A stretch of DNA of 64,000 nucleotides, taken from positions 111,797 through 175,796 of the forward strand of contig BGZK01001284.1 of the NCBI GenBank assembly GCA_005406025.1. Direction: 5' to 3'. The translations under genes were made by a program, and so were the position numbers. Position 1 is the first letter of the stretch; each line of letters begins with the position of its first letter. Below are positions 13,156 to 25,719 of this stretch, piece by piece. The notes beneath the pieces were generated by a model. The model had not been told where the DNA came from and made no database searches. It worked only from the letters and a program-made list of their open reading frames with translations. This DNA is from Eumeta japonica. Taxonomy: Eukaryota; Arthropoda; Insecta; Lepidoptera; Psychidae.

Positions 13156-14275
13156 AAAATGGCTCTGACGCAATATCACTATATGTCGCAAATCGAAAAA
13201 ATTTATATTATTCGTTTGGTTAACATTTTATTAGATAGATAGCCCATTACGTGTCACATAGAACCATGTAAGCATGTATTCGTTTTAATTGTGTATATGA
13301 ATGTCATTAGCTCTCGAAGTATCACAACTTTTCATCCCGCTCCTCGCCCCGCCTCTTCAGACATACTCTTGCCCGATTTTTCGGCTTTTTCACCTACAAT
13401 TGCTGACTAACGTTCGCCAACATTGAACTGATGATGCGCACAAATAATGTGCAACACAATAGAAGTTACTCCATCGTTCACTATTCTGCTAATGTAATTC
13501 TTGTAATATTAGCTAATTTAATTTTATTAAATTCGTTCCAAATAAAAAAAATATTATGTATATGCTAGTATATAATTCCCGGCAGTACCTGTGAAATTTT
13601 TGAAATAATATGAATTAACGCACAGGAAATTTTCAAATGATGTATATTAATGAATCGTAAATAGTAAAAACAGTATTGTGCATTGTACAAAAGTTGTAGA
13701 ATGTAATCGTAAGAAGCGTGAGTTATGACGAGGCTTCCTTATAAACGACTCCCTCGTCAACAATGAGGGAACAAATGACATTTCCTAACATTTTTCATTT
13801 TAGGAACATTCAATTTTATTGATGACATTAAAGCTCGTCAATGACTACAAAACATAAAATAAAGACAACAGAAAAGAAAGAGGTACTGACCTGCTTTTTT
13901 TTTACCTATTTATACATGGATAGGTGACCTACACCTATCCATAAAACTTATACATATCTATATATAAATCAACGAAAACGATTTTATCTATCCGGGCATC
14001 GGTTAAAAATTCCTGAACCTATCATTAAGGGACTTTAATCATAATAAGCGAATTCGTCTGTAGATGGATTTAGATTGGGCATTTTTCGAATTCATTACAC
14101 CATTCACTTTTTTTTTTTTTAATTTACTTTCATAACCCAAAAAGGGCTAACGAAGCGAACGAGTGATCGTTTATACATTGTATCAACAATTAAACAGCTA
14201 TGTAAAGTGTGAAGTCGTACCGAACAACACGAATTTCGTATTTTTGTCGTAGTATTATCGAGATGCAAACGAGTA
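13156..14275. other. AT-rich noncoding stretch with one small hairpin
   Basis: An 11-bp perfect inverted repeat (13,916-13,926 with 13,932-13,942, 5-nt loop, arm 'atggataggtg') is the only structure seen. No coding feature recognised. Confidence 0.55.
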
Positions 14276-14277
14276 TG

Positions 14278-14553
14278 CGAGCCAGCAGAGAGTAAATGGG
14301 CAACGTCATCCATAGACGCTCGTAAGCCGAGGGGGGGTCACCGATGCGTTGCCGGCCTCTTGGGTAGCAATAGGATACCCGCTAGAGGGGGACATCGGCT
14401 GAAACATCAAGGTAAATGGATCACCGTGACTTTTACTCACTGTACGAAACGCAACAGCGGAAGCTGTCATTCACTGTCTGTATTCTGCGAGCGTATGGTA
14501 TCTCATTGTTCTAACCGACCCACATTTGTGTTACGGCTAATTCGACTATAGCA
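14278..14553 (+). repeat. Lepidopteran SINE-like repeat copy
   Basis: Starts at 'gagccagcagagag', passes 'gtcatccatagacgct' and 'gatgcgttgccggcctcttg', then the core 'cgcaacagcggaagctg' and the 'ctaaccgacccac' tail. It supplies the clearest version of the middle block among the copies. The open frames here (14,119-14,313 minus and 14,360-14,551 plus) are shadows of the repeat. Confidence 0.7.
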
Positions 14554-14659
14554 ACGCTATAACACATAAGTGTATATAATTAAATATGAATTGTATTGCA
14601 AGAATTGAAACATATATAGATGTCAAGTTAGAACCTGGTTGTCCAGCATCGAATAATAA

Positions 14660-15060
14660 AAAAATCAAAATGCACTCCCGCGGTGAACACGAAACGCCTC
14701 TATCGTTGGACGTTCCTCTCGATTTCACTTCTATCCTCCGTTCATTCGTTGCAATCATATTCCCAACCTCGGCGGAGTTCGGATATGCATTCCGCTCCCA
14801 AATTAATTTCCGCTTAGAACTCGAGCCGAGTTAAGTTGCATTAAGCCGTTACCTCCGCCTCTTAAGTGCCGTTACCGAACAAACTTAACACATTACAAGA
14901 AAATATGGATAAGTACTTTGGAAATCATTATCCCCGCCGTTACGCCGGCGCCGAGAGACCGCTTGTAATTCAGTCCGGAATTTCCGATATCGTCCACCGG
15001 CGCCACTTTTGCACAAGGATCAAAGGGATTATCGTCACCCTAGCGCACAGGAAAAGATTT
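14660..15060. other. GC-richer island, possible conserved noncoding element
   Basis: About 400 bp of complex, CpG-containing DNA with open frames on both strands (14,586-14,834 plus, 14,546-14,758 minus, 14,866-15,219 plus). The 117-codon plus frame is the longest non-transposon frame in the first 30 kb, yet it has no domain, and its second half runs into AT-rich sequence. I read the island as noncoding, perhaps regulatory. A short conserved exon cannot be excluded from one sequence. Confidence 0.35.
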
Positions 15061-15185
15061 TCGACTATGAAAGTATTTATAAAAACTTTATACTTATCGA
15101 CGCACAGTCTCGGCTACTTAACTCAGCTTCGAAGCTTCGAATTTCCGTTATTAAATCGTTATACATATATGTGTGTATACACGGT

Positions 15186-16295
15186 GTTATATATACGGTG
15201 CGTACGTGGGTCAATCTGAAAGTCTTTGGAAAAAAAACTGAGTAAGCTAGCATCTTATTATTATTATTGTTTATCAAAATAATATCCGTTGAGATCAATA
15301 TATCGGTGTATTTTATACAAGCACTAAGGGATACACTTTCCCCACTCGCACTTAAGGGTCGCTTCGACGGCCTTTTAGTATGCAGCCACTGCTCCCTCGA
15401 TGTCGTAAACCATTTTACCTCGAAGTTTTTATTTTATTTTAGGCATCAAATAAAAATCTCATGATGTGAAATCTAAGCTGCAAGGTGCGTGAGCCAGTAT
15501 TTCTATACTTAGCGTCCCCAAATACTTAGTTGTTTGTCGAGCGTTATATGGTGAGGCGTTGTCATCATGAAATAGAATGCTACTAGGTGGTTGTTTTTCC
15601 CGAAATTTTCCCTAACCAAGAGGCAAACAATTGTCAGTGTACTAGTCTGTAGTAACTGTTTTTTTTTTATCGTCTAAAATAATTGTTGCACAATGACTGG
15701 TCATTCTGAAGAAAGAGAACACCATGTTTTTTTTCGACGCTTCGACCTGGTTTTATTTTAGTAGGTGACTTCCTGAAACAAAACATCCACTAAACAGACT
15801 GTCTTTTTTATTTCAAGATCGTAACAGTAAATACAGCCATGCCACCTGTGAGTATGTCATATACAGCATTTGGACCACCACCGGAAAATCTTTGGAACAT
15901 TTCGCCGCACCAATTAACACTACGTAGTTTTTGACCTTCGGTCAAATTATGAGGTACCCACCGAGTGCAAAGCTTCCTGACCGCTGAATATTCATGTAGG
16001 ATTTTGTACACTTGACTCATAGCGATGTCTAAGCTTGTGCAAATCTACTGGTAGGTCATTTTTTGTCAGTCTCTATCATGAGCCGCACAGCATTGACATT
16101 GTCTTTGGTCGTCGCCGTAGAAGGACGACCTTCATGCAGATCACCAATCAGATTTGTATTACCACGTTTAAACTTGTTAAACCATCTGTTATAATTTTCT
16201 TGGTTATAACAGACTTCAGTTGGCCTAACTGAAATGGCTACAATAGACGTAGAAAATCATTGCTCGAAAATTTTCTCTGTTAAATTCATGTTGAC
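15186..16295 (-). mobile_element. Decayed mariner transposase, copy C (SETMAR-like group)
   Basis: Read on the minus strand from about 16,290, the fragments in order are a helix-turn-helix N-terminus, a well-kept block around 16,020-15,810 including 'RKLCTRWVPHNLTE' and 'NAVYDILTG', the central catalytic region, an intact 'HDDNAS' motif at about 15,565, and the C-terminal 'KLRGK' to 'DLNGYYF' end near 15,280. This order and wording match the mariner group that includes the transposase part of SETMAR. A small deletion at about 15,840 removes the first catalytic Asp (the 'TGDES' position) and shifts the frame; several stops follow. The 3' terminus probably lies at the 'acgtgggtcaatctgaaag' stretch from about 15,205. 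A dead element. Confidence 0.85.
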
Positions 16296-17205
16296 GTTAT
16301 TTATACAAACAATTTTTTTCTACCAATTTGTAACAACAAATGACAGATGAATGCAATATACAATATACATAATAAGGTAAGAAGAGTTCCTTTTTTAATA
16401 TTCAAATAGGTTTTTTTTTTTTATTTTACAGTTTCTAAGTGGACAGTTCTAAAAATTTTAAGTGTCATTTACGCATATGTATATACAATAAATAATTGTT
16501 CCAACCATTGAACGTCTACACGGTATCGTAACAACACATATGTTAAAACAGTAGCGGAACTAAATTTATATACACATATTATTTGAAAATTCCCTCTTAC
16601 ATAAATATTACTGTAGACATAGGTAATAATTTAGTAGTTTTGGAATTTTTTTCATCTATCTGCCTATACGCACATCACGCAAAAAGTACTGATCCGATTT
16701 ACTTGAAATTTAAGAAGATGTATTATATACTATGCTTATATTCTATATATAATTTTAACCGAAAAAATGTAAGATATCTGTATTAAGTCCAAAACACTTC
16801 TTAGGACCAGTAACAAATATCATTTTTTATGCACAGAACCATCATGAAGTTATAAAATGAGAAATAAGCATTTGAATTAGTGTACAAACAGAAAATGTAT
16901 CACGAAGATAGTGTAACATACGAAAAATAGTCGTATCGAGAATATTCTCCTTTTCTAAGACCGGTTAAAAATTAGGAAACAATGTAATTGATTTTTTTTT
17001 TTTTATTTTATTTAACCTAATGCTTATATATTTAGAGACGTCCAAAATATGTTTGGTTTTGTATAAACGAACATTAGCTATTCTAATTAGTTCATTGGTT
17101 TACCGAGATCATTTTACTTTTGGGATGGAGTATAGATTGTTGCTTGAGAAGAATTGACAGAGAAGATGAGAGAAGAAAGAGAAAAACAGAGATATGGAAT
17201 AAATG

Positions 17206-17250
17206 GACTGACATAGACTGGCAGACGTCCTGCCAGTCTATATCAAGTCT
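17206..17250. repeat. Near-perfect short hairpin, about 20-bp stem
   Basis: Arms 17,213-17,224 ('atagactggcag') and 17,230-17,241 are exact reverse complements around a 5-nt loop. The pairing continues outwards with about one mismatch and a bulge to roughly 17,206 and 17,250. The mixed composition makes chance less likely than for AT-only hairpins. It sits 80 bp before a (TA)n array. The stem is short for an animal microRNA precursor. Confidence 0.7.
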
Positions 17251-17328
17251 ATTTAAAATTAATTTAATTTTAATTATATTTTTTATAATACATTAAATTT
17301 CTATTTTATGTAACAGATTAACATATAA

Positions 17329-17331
<3 letters not shown>

Positions 17332-17391
<60 letters not shown>
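17332..17391. repeat. (TA)n microsatellite, about 30 units
   Basis: Alternating A and T without interruption for about 60 bp. It is likely to be length-variable between individuals and prone to cruciform extrusion. Confidence 0.97.
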
Positions 17392-17394
<3 letters not shown>

Positions 17395-18199
17395 AATTGT
17401 AAATGTAAAAATTAATGTTTGTATATAAAAGTTAGTGTGCTGCAGGCCACCTGGTAAAGAGTTACAATAAAATGAATAGCACCAAAACCTTTTCCATAGA
17501 GAAATACATATTTCTTAGATTAGTCGAACGATATTGGAATTTAACGATAACATATATATAAACAATAGTAACGTTTAATTTTTTCACAATCAAAACAAAT
17601 ATCGCGCTTATTGACAACATGACCTATTCTCTATGTCTTCGTGTTTTTAACATTGACAAACTTAACTAAAAAAATGATTACACTCCACAGTTATTTGATT
17701 GTTCTGCCTTAAATTTTACCATCTACAGAACTGGTGTAAACCAAAACCCGGAAACTAATAAGCTTAAACCGTGAAAGCGAACTTATAAAAATAAAAGGAA
17801 TATTATCCAACATCCGTCAGCCTCTAGCGTAACACGCTCTCTTTGCGCGCTCGGCTCATGTCGTGCTATCGCAGCTGGGGTAATTTGAATCGAGTACTTC
17901 AACAAATAAACCTTATAAATTAATCAAGTAGTATATGCCATGTTGACCACATCGATTTACGTTCTTTTTTCGTCGTCGTTCATAGATATAGTATACATGT
18001 AGAAGCGGCAGAAGAAGGTAAAGATTTTTGACGAGCTTAATTGGAGTTGCCAACTTAAAAAATATACAACTTTGAATCGAATTTGTAACGCTCCGACCGA
18101 CTTCAAACTGTCTCAGGTTTAGACCAAAATTGTATATGATGTTGCATATCGTTTGGAAGGAGCGACACACAATGTGTATTATCGAAAATTTATATCATC

Positions 18200-18360
18200 A
18201 ACGTGGTATATACCAAACAATTTTGGTATTCACCAAAATGATGACGTATTTAGATATTTACTGCAATATTTGTTTGTTTTCCATACGTTCTAAAAAAACA
18301 CTCTGTATTGAACGGCTAGCAGCCGTTGGATCGGACCCAAGTCCAAACTTAGATTGCAAT
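18200..18360 (+). repeat. Dispersed repeat copy, family shared with 19,830
   Basis: Contains 'attttggtattcaccaa' followed by 'gatgacg', then 'ctagcagccgttgga' and a 'cccaagtcc' block. The same blocks occur in the same order at about 19,830-19,970. The family is not identified. The 107-codon plus-strand frame that crosses this copy is not convincing as a protein. Confidence 0.5.
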
Positions 18361-19829
18361 ATTCAAAAAATAATGTCATACAATACAAACCAAAATCAAG
18401 TTCCGGTCATACGAACATTAAGTTGGCTATATTTTTTACTTAATTTAATCTAAAATTCTCATGGTTTTCTCATGGTGCTAAAAAAATTCATTCTACTTTA
18501 CCGTCCCTTCTGTAAATTATTCCATTATTTTTAAGCACTGAAGATGCAATAAAGGTCAAATATAATATCCGCGTGTCCGCATAACAGATGTGCACCCTGA
18601 AACTTTGCCCCGTTATCATTTACAATCCCCCACCACAAGCGGCGCTGCTCACCCCTCTTATGCATAATACGTGATGCATTAATATTGCAAATCTGTTTCC
18701 CTCCGAAAGTTGTGGAGTTTATTAAAACTTTCGTATGCCATTAATCGAGTTGACAACACAGGTCGATCAAAATTTTAATACAGTAATGAAGCACATTATT
18801 TCATATAATGAAGTCTCAAAATGCACGCGTTTTATATTCATGTCAAACATTTTGCCAAAAACGTCATAAAAGATATGCAGCTGAACATTGCATAGGTTGG
18901 CTAATGTTTTGATTGCCAATATTTGAGTACATTGCATTTGCATAATAATCATTGATTTGAAAATGATGAATAAATTTGATCGTCACGTATTAATATGCTC
19001 CTGAAATTTTTGTTTCGGTTTTATAGAATCGATGAGTGCACTAATAACGCATTTAAAAGCACTTTTATTTTCCACACGAAAACGCTGGCTGTTATGCAGC
19101 TACGATTTCTGACGTCGCTAGATAGTCTACATCTGTCAATTGTGAACAACTTTGAGGGCGTATTTGGAATTTGGAAAAGCAATAAATAATTTCTGTGATA
19201 TATAATTTAAATAGAATCAGTACGCCTGTTCGTGGTGTGTTGTTCCTACATATATAGGAATATGATTATACAAATTTAAAAACACTATAACAATTCTAGC
19301 ATAAACTGCCGTCCACTGATACAAATTGTGGATAAGACTTGCTTTAAATTTTCAGGATTAGACCCAAAATAATTATTGGAAAAAACTCTCCTGTACTTTT
19401 GTTAAGGTCACGTCGACGTCAGTACGTATTTGATCAGTAATTATTTATATATGAGTTAACATAACAAAAACATTTACGTTAAATTTTTAACCTTACTTAA
19501 CTCGACAGAAGAGAAATCAGGTTTAGATGCAAAAAACTTTGCGACTGACTAAGACTAATTCTTGGTAATTTTGTAATTTCCGCTTTTACGAAACCCTCTT
19601 CCATTGTACTATTTTAATAAATTCTACAAGATAAAAGTCTAATTTTAATTACTTAACAGTAATATGAGAAATAAGCATGCTATTTGTGCATTTTTTTAAA
19701 TTATTTTTATCCATATAGTAAAAAACAATATTGTAATATTTAAGAAAAAATAATCACGACAGCAATTTTCGATAAACAAATGATTGTACCAAAAGTTGTA
19801 CATCTCTACGCAAAGAGTACCACACCGAG
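18361..19829. other. AT-rich noncoding stretch
   Basis: A GC-richer patch at about 18,590-18,680 has no open frame of note. Nothing else recognised. Confidence 0.55.
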
Positions 19830-19970
19830 GGCGTTTCCGGAAATCTAAATCACCAGCATGGTCAATACCACTTTATTTTGGTATTCACCAAGTGACGACG
19901 CGCTAGCGTTAGACGATTTGCCCAAATCCACTCAACACAAACAGGTCGAATTTAAGTACGTCTAGAGTCA
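19830..19970 (+). repeat. Dispersed repeat copy, family shared with 18,200
   Basis: Contains 'attttggtattcaccaag' and 'tgacgacgcgctagcgttag' followed by a 'gcccaaatcc' block, aligned in order with the copy at 18,200. The two copies are in the same orientation about 1.65 kb apart, so the intervening DNA could be bounded by related ends. Confidence 0.5.
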
Positions 19971-21110
19971 TAATAATACAGCAATCAGTGATGATATATT
20001 TTTTTGATCAAATTGTTGTTATTTTATATATTTTTTTAATCGTTTATCACTCGGCGTTATAAAGGACATTTCTAAATGTCATCTAATCGCCGAAATTCGT
20101 AAAGTAAGCTAAACCAATACAACACAAAGGAAAACCAGAGTCCAGCATTTCCGCTGAACGCGCCACGGCACTAAAACGGGGTCGAGCGGATAGAATTAAG
20201 CCAGAAGCTCCCGAACCAAAAACCTGGAAATTCTAAATTCCGAAGCTTCTAAGGCGTCTTAAAACTCGTAATTCAATGTTATAGGGTTTCGCTCCGAGCT
20301 TATGAATATATACTGCTTTAAACGCTTTATTCATACGAATATACTCACAAAGTTTGCTAAAGCGTATTAAAAAAAAGATAATTATATTAATTATGTAATT
20401 AATGTATATTAATTTTTACATATAAATCAATTACCTTTTACTATATTTTAATATATATATAATAAAACATAATAAAAAAAAATAACATGTCCTTCTGATG
20501 GCGGTCCCGACCCGTTCGTGCGTCCGGACACGCCGCTCAGGTGGAAGCTGGCCTCCGATCGCCCGAGCTTTGTAAAGCTTTTTTTTTATTATAATTTTCC
20601 TTTAGAAAGACTGTCGTAATATAAAATGAAATACGATTGAATAATTTATTGATGGATTGATAGAAAAATAATTTTTACTGGCATTTGCAAATAACTTGAT
20701 AAGTGGCTTTCGCTTTTAATTGGCACTAGATTAATTGGCACTTTAATCATAGACAATTTTTAACGTGAAAAAAAAAATTTGCGTTAATATTTCACGAAAT
20801 TTTCGCAATGTGTCGCTTTGATATACAAAACAAAAAAAAAGAAAATTAGATGCTTGTTTGCAGTTCAAATCGGGAAATGTGTCAAATCACGCACAACATT
20901 TTGCATTAATAATTTTAAATGATTTACATTTTTAATTTCCAAAGAATAAATAAGAGCAAAAGGTATCTAAGAGACCTTTGAAAAAATTCTAAATTATTAT
21001 CAAATATAATTCCTTTAAATACTTTATAATATTAATAATCCGTGATCGTATTTTAACTAATTCTTTTACTTTTTCGCTTTACCTTAATTATTATATTCAA
21101 GTAGGAAATG
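19971..21110. other. Noncoding stretch with two GC-richer patches
   Basis: One patch, at 20,080-20,290, is complex and open in no useful frame. The second, at 20,489-20,585, is very GC-rich ('cgtccggacacgccgctcag') and ends in a T run after 'gctttgtaaagc'. It looks like the 5'-truncated tail of a retroelement lying on the minus strand (poly-A side at 20,580-20,590), but I cannot name the family. The rest is AT-rich. Confidence 0.4.
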
Positions 21111-21118
21111 AACAGGCA

Positions 21119-21400
21119 AGCCATCAGAAAAAAGAGGGACATCGCCTTCCATAGAATTCGCAACCTCAGAGAAATCTCACGCCTCCAGTGCGTTACTGGG
21201 CTCTTGGGAGGCCATAAGGTATCTAATGGCGGGGATCGGGATGATGGAGGGGGAAGATGGAAGAGTGGGCCACCGGAACTCTTGCTCACTGGACGAATGG
21301 AAACAGCGGAAGCTGCTATTTCACTTCTGCACTCTGTGAGAGTATAGTATTTCACCGCACGAGCCGGCCGATTTTCGTGCTACAATCAAATCGACTGCAG
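21119..21400 (+). repeat. Lepidopteran SINE-like repeat copy
   Basis: Starts at 'agccatcagaaaaaag', passes 'cgccttccatagaa', 'gggctcttgggaggc' and 'gtgggccaccggaactctt', then the core 'acagcggaagctgctatttc', 'ctctgtgagagta' and 'gagccggccgattttcgtgc', ending near 'aaatcgactgcag'. It is the best-kept 3' half of the set. The frames 21,108-21,347 plus, 21,257-21,469 plus and 21,053-21,355 minus are shadows of the repeat. Confidence 0.75.
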
Positions 21401-21877
21401 TACAAGTCTGCCACAGTAATCGTATTTTTTTGTAGCAATCGACACGAGCCTGTTTCAATTTCAATGTGAACGAACAAGGGATCCAGCGAAAGCTACTTAA
21501 CTTTTGAGCGTTGACGTGTCCCTTTTTTAGTTTGGCTCATGCCGATCCTCCGAGTGGCCTCTGATCTTCTCGTAGGTGCTACGTCATTTTCCCCTCAATT
21601 GACCGTCTGTCATCGACATTTCCCTCAGTGAGTGAAATACAATCATGGCGAGAAGCAAGACCATGGTCGAATTAAGGGTAGTGAAACTTCAAGGTGTTAA
21701 AATTAAGGTTTCGTTCTTCATTCTCAAAAGCATTCCAAATACGAACAGCGCAATCTTTAGGTGAAAGAAGACAATCAGTGAAATGAAATGAATTTCAAAA
21801 ACTTAAAAAATAAATGAATATATTGTGTTACATCTTTAATGACTTAATAAGAATAGTCGTCAGTTACATGCACAATT
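21401..21877. other. Noncoding stretch
   Basis: No feature recognised; composition is moderately mixed up to about 21,680 and AT-rich after that. Confidence 0.5.
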
Positions 21878-21923
<46 letters not shown>

Positions 21924-22012
21924 CACACCCACGCGCACGCACGCACGCACGCACGCGCACACACACACGCACACACACACGCGCACACACACACACACAC
22001 ATACACACACAC
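21878..22012. repeat. Compound microsatellite (CA)n-(GA)n-(CGCA)n-(CA)n
   Basis: A (CA) run, then about 14 GA units (roughly 21,893-21,920), then 'acgcacgc' units, then further CA/CG dinucleotides to 22,012. The open frame that spans it encodes only Thr-His and Arg-Glu runs and is not a gene. Confidence 0.95.
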
Positions 22013-24420
22013 TATTACAATGCATACAAATTACATCATAAGAAAACGATCAGAATACCTTAAAAAGGTTGCATTGCATTCTAGAGTTGAATTATTGAGG
22101 AATAAAAATGTTGCATTTTCTTCACATATTTTTTCTAACACTATTTTAACACTTACATAGCCATCGCGCTAATCAGCATTTGAAATAATTGTATATTAAA
22201 AAAAGCTGAACGACGCAATTCGTTTAAAAACATAATTTGATTTTGTAATTAATTAAATTACATATTAAATTTAGCGTTTTGTTTAGTGCGAAGAATTTTA
22301 AATTTAATTTAATAATTTACCCGCTTCTCGGTTTTCCCCGGAAAATAAACCGGATAAGAGCTTTCAGAATGAGCTCTTATTACAAATTGGCTTTAACACT
22401 CGAACACGATGCCAATAATTTGTATAATTAGACAAAAACTCTGTTTCGCTTCACAAACAGTCCTCTGTAATATTAAAGTAGCTTTGTCGCTGACTGTCTC
22501 GTTATCGAGTTAGCTCTTAGTGCTTCCTTGAGATCGGTGAATCCTTTCTTTTGAAATACCTAACCGGAAGTACTAAAAGAGAGGTGTCCTATTAACTCTT
22601 GAAGATGACGTAAATGAATGTTTTTTAACCGGATAAATTCTAGACATATTAAAATATCATGCCAATAATAATTAAACGATATTGTATTTCATTTAAATTT
22701 GGAAATATTAAAATTGATATAAAATTTATATGAATGTCGCCTGTTTATGACTATAAAAAAGTCTATAATTTTGATAAAGTTGGTAAAAGTTTAACAATAA
22801 AAGCGGTATAACGTAAGGAGATCAACGAGACAGCAGTTTTTGAAATATAGTTTTGACAAGATACTATTTAGTTTGAAACATAAAAATGGACGGGGCTTAA
22901 AAATTAATTCATTAGATTCTTCCTCTGAATAATAATTGTATGAAACAAAGATCATTTTATTACTTAGATTGCTAAATATAATGTTACACAATTTTTTAAG
23001 TTTTTCATAAGTGAAGTGATAAATCTAAAAGTTTTCGAAATCAAACAAACACTTTAAGATGAAGAAAAGCAGATGTATTATATATTCTTAAGCTTACAAT
23101 GAAAAAATTACTAAGGAAGGGTGCTTTAAGGGAATCAGGTAGATGCTTTTTGTATAGTGCCTTCTATCAAACTACCCTAACTCCCGGTCGGGTTACCAGT
23201 TAAATAAATAATTATATAAAAAGGAATTGTTAAAATAATTATGTTTATAAAATAATTCATATTTTTTTGTTAAACCGAAGAAGAAGCTCGCCCGATTTTA
23301 CTTGCTTCGTTTAGGTCCGGGTGTACACGGCTTGTTGCATTAGCATCATTGGAATTAATAGGTATATCGGAAACAGATTAAACATTCAAATTATTATGGC
23401 ACTTACTTGTCATTCTTTCTATTTCAAAACATAAACTGTAATCTCTTGTAACTTTCTCCCGAGTGTCGATTCACGAACGCGTCAATTTTACGATTAAGCG
23501 ATGATAAGTCATTTTAAGCACATCTCAAATAGATCATAACATTTCGCAAGAAAACCAGTCAACGTTACCAAAAGTCAGTCATAAGTGATTCCAACGATGG
23601 GCTATTAGATATTTGTTCGACTATCGTGTATCGATAGTTGTTAGAATCATTCATTTATGTACTGGCAAGCATGGCATTGATATTCGCTTGTAACTTGTTA
23701 TAATAAAACTTTTCGTGCTCTTCAAACATCATTCACTGGACGTACAGTGTAGGGTCGTGCGCGCCCTCTAGCGCAGCGGACGAGGTGACCGAGAAGTGTA
23801 AACGGAGAAAAACTTTTCTAGTTTATTTCGCGAGGGATTTTTTCCTAAGTAACCCTAAAGTTATCGGTTTGGTTACATTCTACGGCCGGCTTGATATTCT
23901 TATTGTTGTGTCGTGCCCGTTCACTCATTTTGTTTTGCCGTTTGAAATTTCACCGAAATGGTATTCGAAGAGGAGATATTAATAATATACAATTGAACTT
24001 TAAATTCGAATTTCAATTCAATTAGACCTTTATTTCATAGGTTGTGAATGTCATAATATTTTAATTTTGCCACTTTACCAGTCATTTGGAAGGCAGTTTT
24101 CCATTAAGAAGAACGAACAAAAAACAAAGAAACTTGAGAGTAGTTCTTTCCTAATTGAATTATGCGATCAAACATATTATGCACGGATCTATAATTATAT
24201 TATATATAACTCGCAGGAAATCAAGCTGGTTATTTCCATGATTATTTATCCTCTAAATATTCACAAATTCTTTAATATCTTTTGTCAATAAGCATTTGAC
24301 TAATAATAATTTTTAATTTGTTTAACGATAAATTTTGTCTATTTTGAGAGACTTTATGAAACATGTGAACATAGATCTACATAAACGAATTCGTGTACTC
24401 GAACATATACTTGACTAACA
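22013..24420. other. AT-rich noncoding stretch
   Basis: A moderately GC-richer patch occurs at about 23,735-23,950 and is open on the plus strand for 65 codons without any family resemblance. The remainder is AT-rich; nothing else recognised. Confidence 0.5.
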
Positions 24421-24424
24421 TGTA

Positions 24425-24828
24425 AACACAGTTTATTTTTATTTCTTGTATTGAATTCGTGTCTATTATTATTTTGCCCGAACACTTCTATATTTTTTTA
24501 CATATAATAAATCGTTATATATAAATGATGACGTCAGATGTTGATTAAAAATCCCAATTTCCTTGAACTTAGGTCTAAGATGTACTCTAGGTTCCAGTCT
24601 GTAAATGGCTCGAACAGCCCGCTTTTGCAACACCAAAATTCTATCAATATCTGCGGCATATCCCCAGAGCAAGATGCCGTATGACATGAGGCTATGGGAA
24701 CAGCTGCAATAGACCAATCTGGTGGTTTGGATGTCTGACAAATTTCTTATCTTTTTAACTGCATATGCGGCAGAGCTAAGTCTTTTACCGATATACTGAT
24801 GCGGACGCCACTGAAACCTGTTATCCAT
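24425..24828 (-). mobile_element. Non-LTR retrotransposon 3' fragment: reverse transcriptase C-terminus (Jockey/CR1-like)
   Basis: A 119-codon frame (24,828 down to 24,469) begins 'MDNRFQWRPHQY' and contains 'LSSAAYAVKKIRNL', 'HSLMSYGILLWG' and 'LQKRAVRAIYRL'. This is the thumb and C-terminal region that follows the catalytic core in Jockey- and CR1-group LINEs of insects. After a frameshift at about 24,475 the reading continues with 'FNTRNKNKL', a conserved end block of these proteins, to about 24,425. The catalytic core and everything upstream are missing, which is the usual 5' truncation of a LINE copy. The start Met is incidental. Confidence 0.85.
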
Positions 24829-25715
24829 TTTGAAATTTTAAAAATATGACTACACAGAATCTACAGAACCTATACATAAAATGTATCTGTTTATTGGAGA
24901 TTTCTGAATTGTATAAAAATAACATTGTGAAGGATAAGAGTAATACAAGGAAAAACACTTTATTTTTCTTTATTTGTCGGTTTATTTGTTTATTTGAACG
25001 CATATCAGTCAAGAACTTAACCATTACAGAATCTAATTTCTAAAAAATATGAGGCTTTAGTCAGGGTAATATTTAGTGCTTACTAGCTTTTGGCCGCGTC
25101 TTCGCTCGCTTGAGCATAGAACGAATTCCTTTCTTTTTTACACCGACTAGTCACTGATAACAACAATGTTCGATGGAAAATAAATATTGACACCATTTCT
25201 TTAGCTGAGGTATTTTGCAATGACTTCGTACGCATTAGGAGCTGTTGAGGATCGTCATCAATGATGTGATCACAGTCGACCCCGACGGCCTTTGTGAACG
25301 AGGATTGCATTGTTTGATCCTGACAAATAATCCTGGTCACAGGAATTGAACTCGTTACGTTCCGATTTGAAAAACGGCATGCCGATGATCGCCCACTTCG
25401 AATATATAAAATACAATTCGGAATATAACCACCTACAAGCAAACCTATATAATATAGCTAATGCATAAGAACACAAAATCATAAGTCCACAAATTTTATA
25501 CATGTATACGAGATATATTCACCGCTACATAGACAAACCGTCAAAACTATACAAATAATCAGCCATACATGCGTGTACCTACGATTACGAGTATGCAAGT
25601 AATATTGTTTATTGCTTTATAAACAAACCGCTACGTGGGTATGACTTTATTATGACAGTGTATGTAACATTGTAACGGTTAGTATTATTGTGTTCCTCGA
25701 TCCCTGAATCGCAAA
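24829..25715. other. Noncoding stretch; possible retroelement end at 25,081
   Basis: At 25,081-25,115 the sequence 'ttactagcttttggccgcgt' and what follows it resemble a terminus that is common in lepidopteran repeats, but the match is loose. A 119-codon minus frame (25,442-25,083) adjoins it and shows no domain. AT-rich otherwise. Confidence 0.35.
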
Positions 25716-25719
25716 GCAG

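Larger units (their letters stand above)
16296..18195. other. AT-rich noncoding stretch
   Basis: Apart from the hairpin at 17,206 and the (TA)n array at 17,332, no coding or mobile feature recognised. A GC-richer piece at about 17,815-17,885 has no frame of interest. Confidence 0.55.

Noticed and set aside
12901..13191. 96-codon minus frame
   Set aside because: It lies on the antisense of a dispersed repeat copy with relatives at 14,278 and 21,119.
18130..18453. 107-codon plus frame
   Set aside because: No family resemblance, and it crosses a repeat segment shared with 19,830.
21814..22041. 75-codon open frame over the compound microsatellite
   Set aside because: It translates to Thr-His and Arg-Glu runs that come from dinucleotide repeats, not from a protein gene.
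25083..25503. Two overlapping minus frames (119 and 77 codons)
   Set aside because: No domain in either register. The adjacent 'ttactagctttt' sequence hints at a repeat end, not a gene. A tRNA-like 'gagttcaattcc' word was checked but no cloverleaf could be built.
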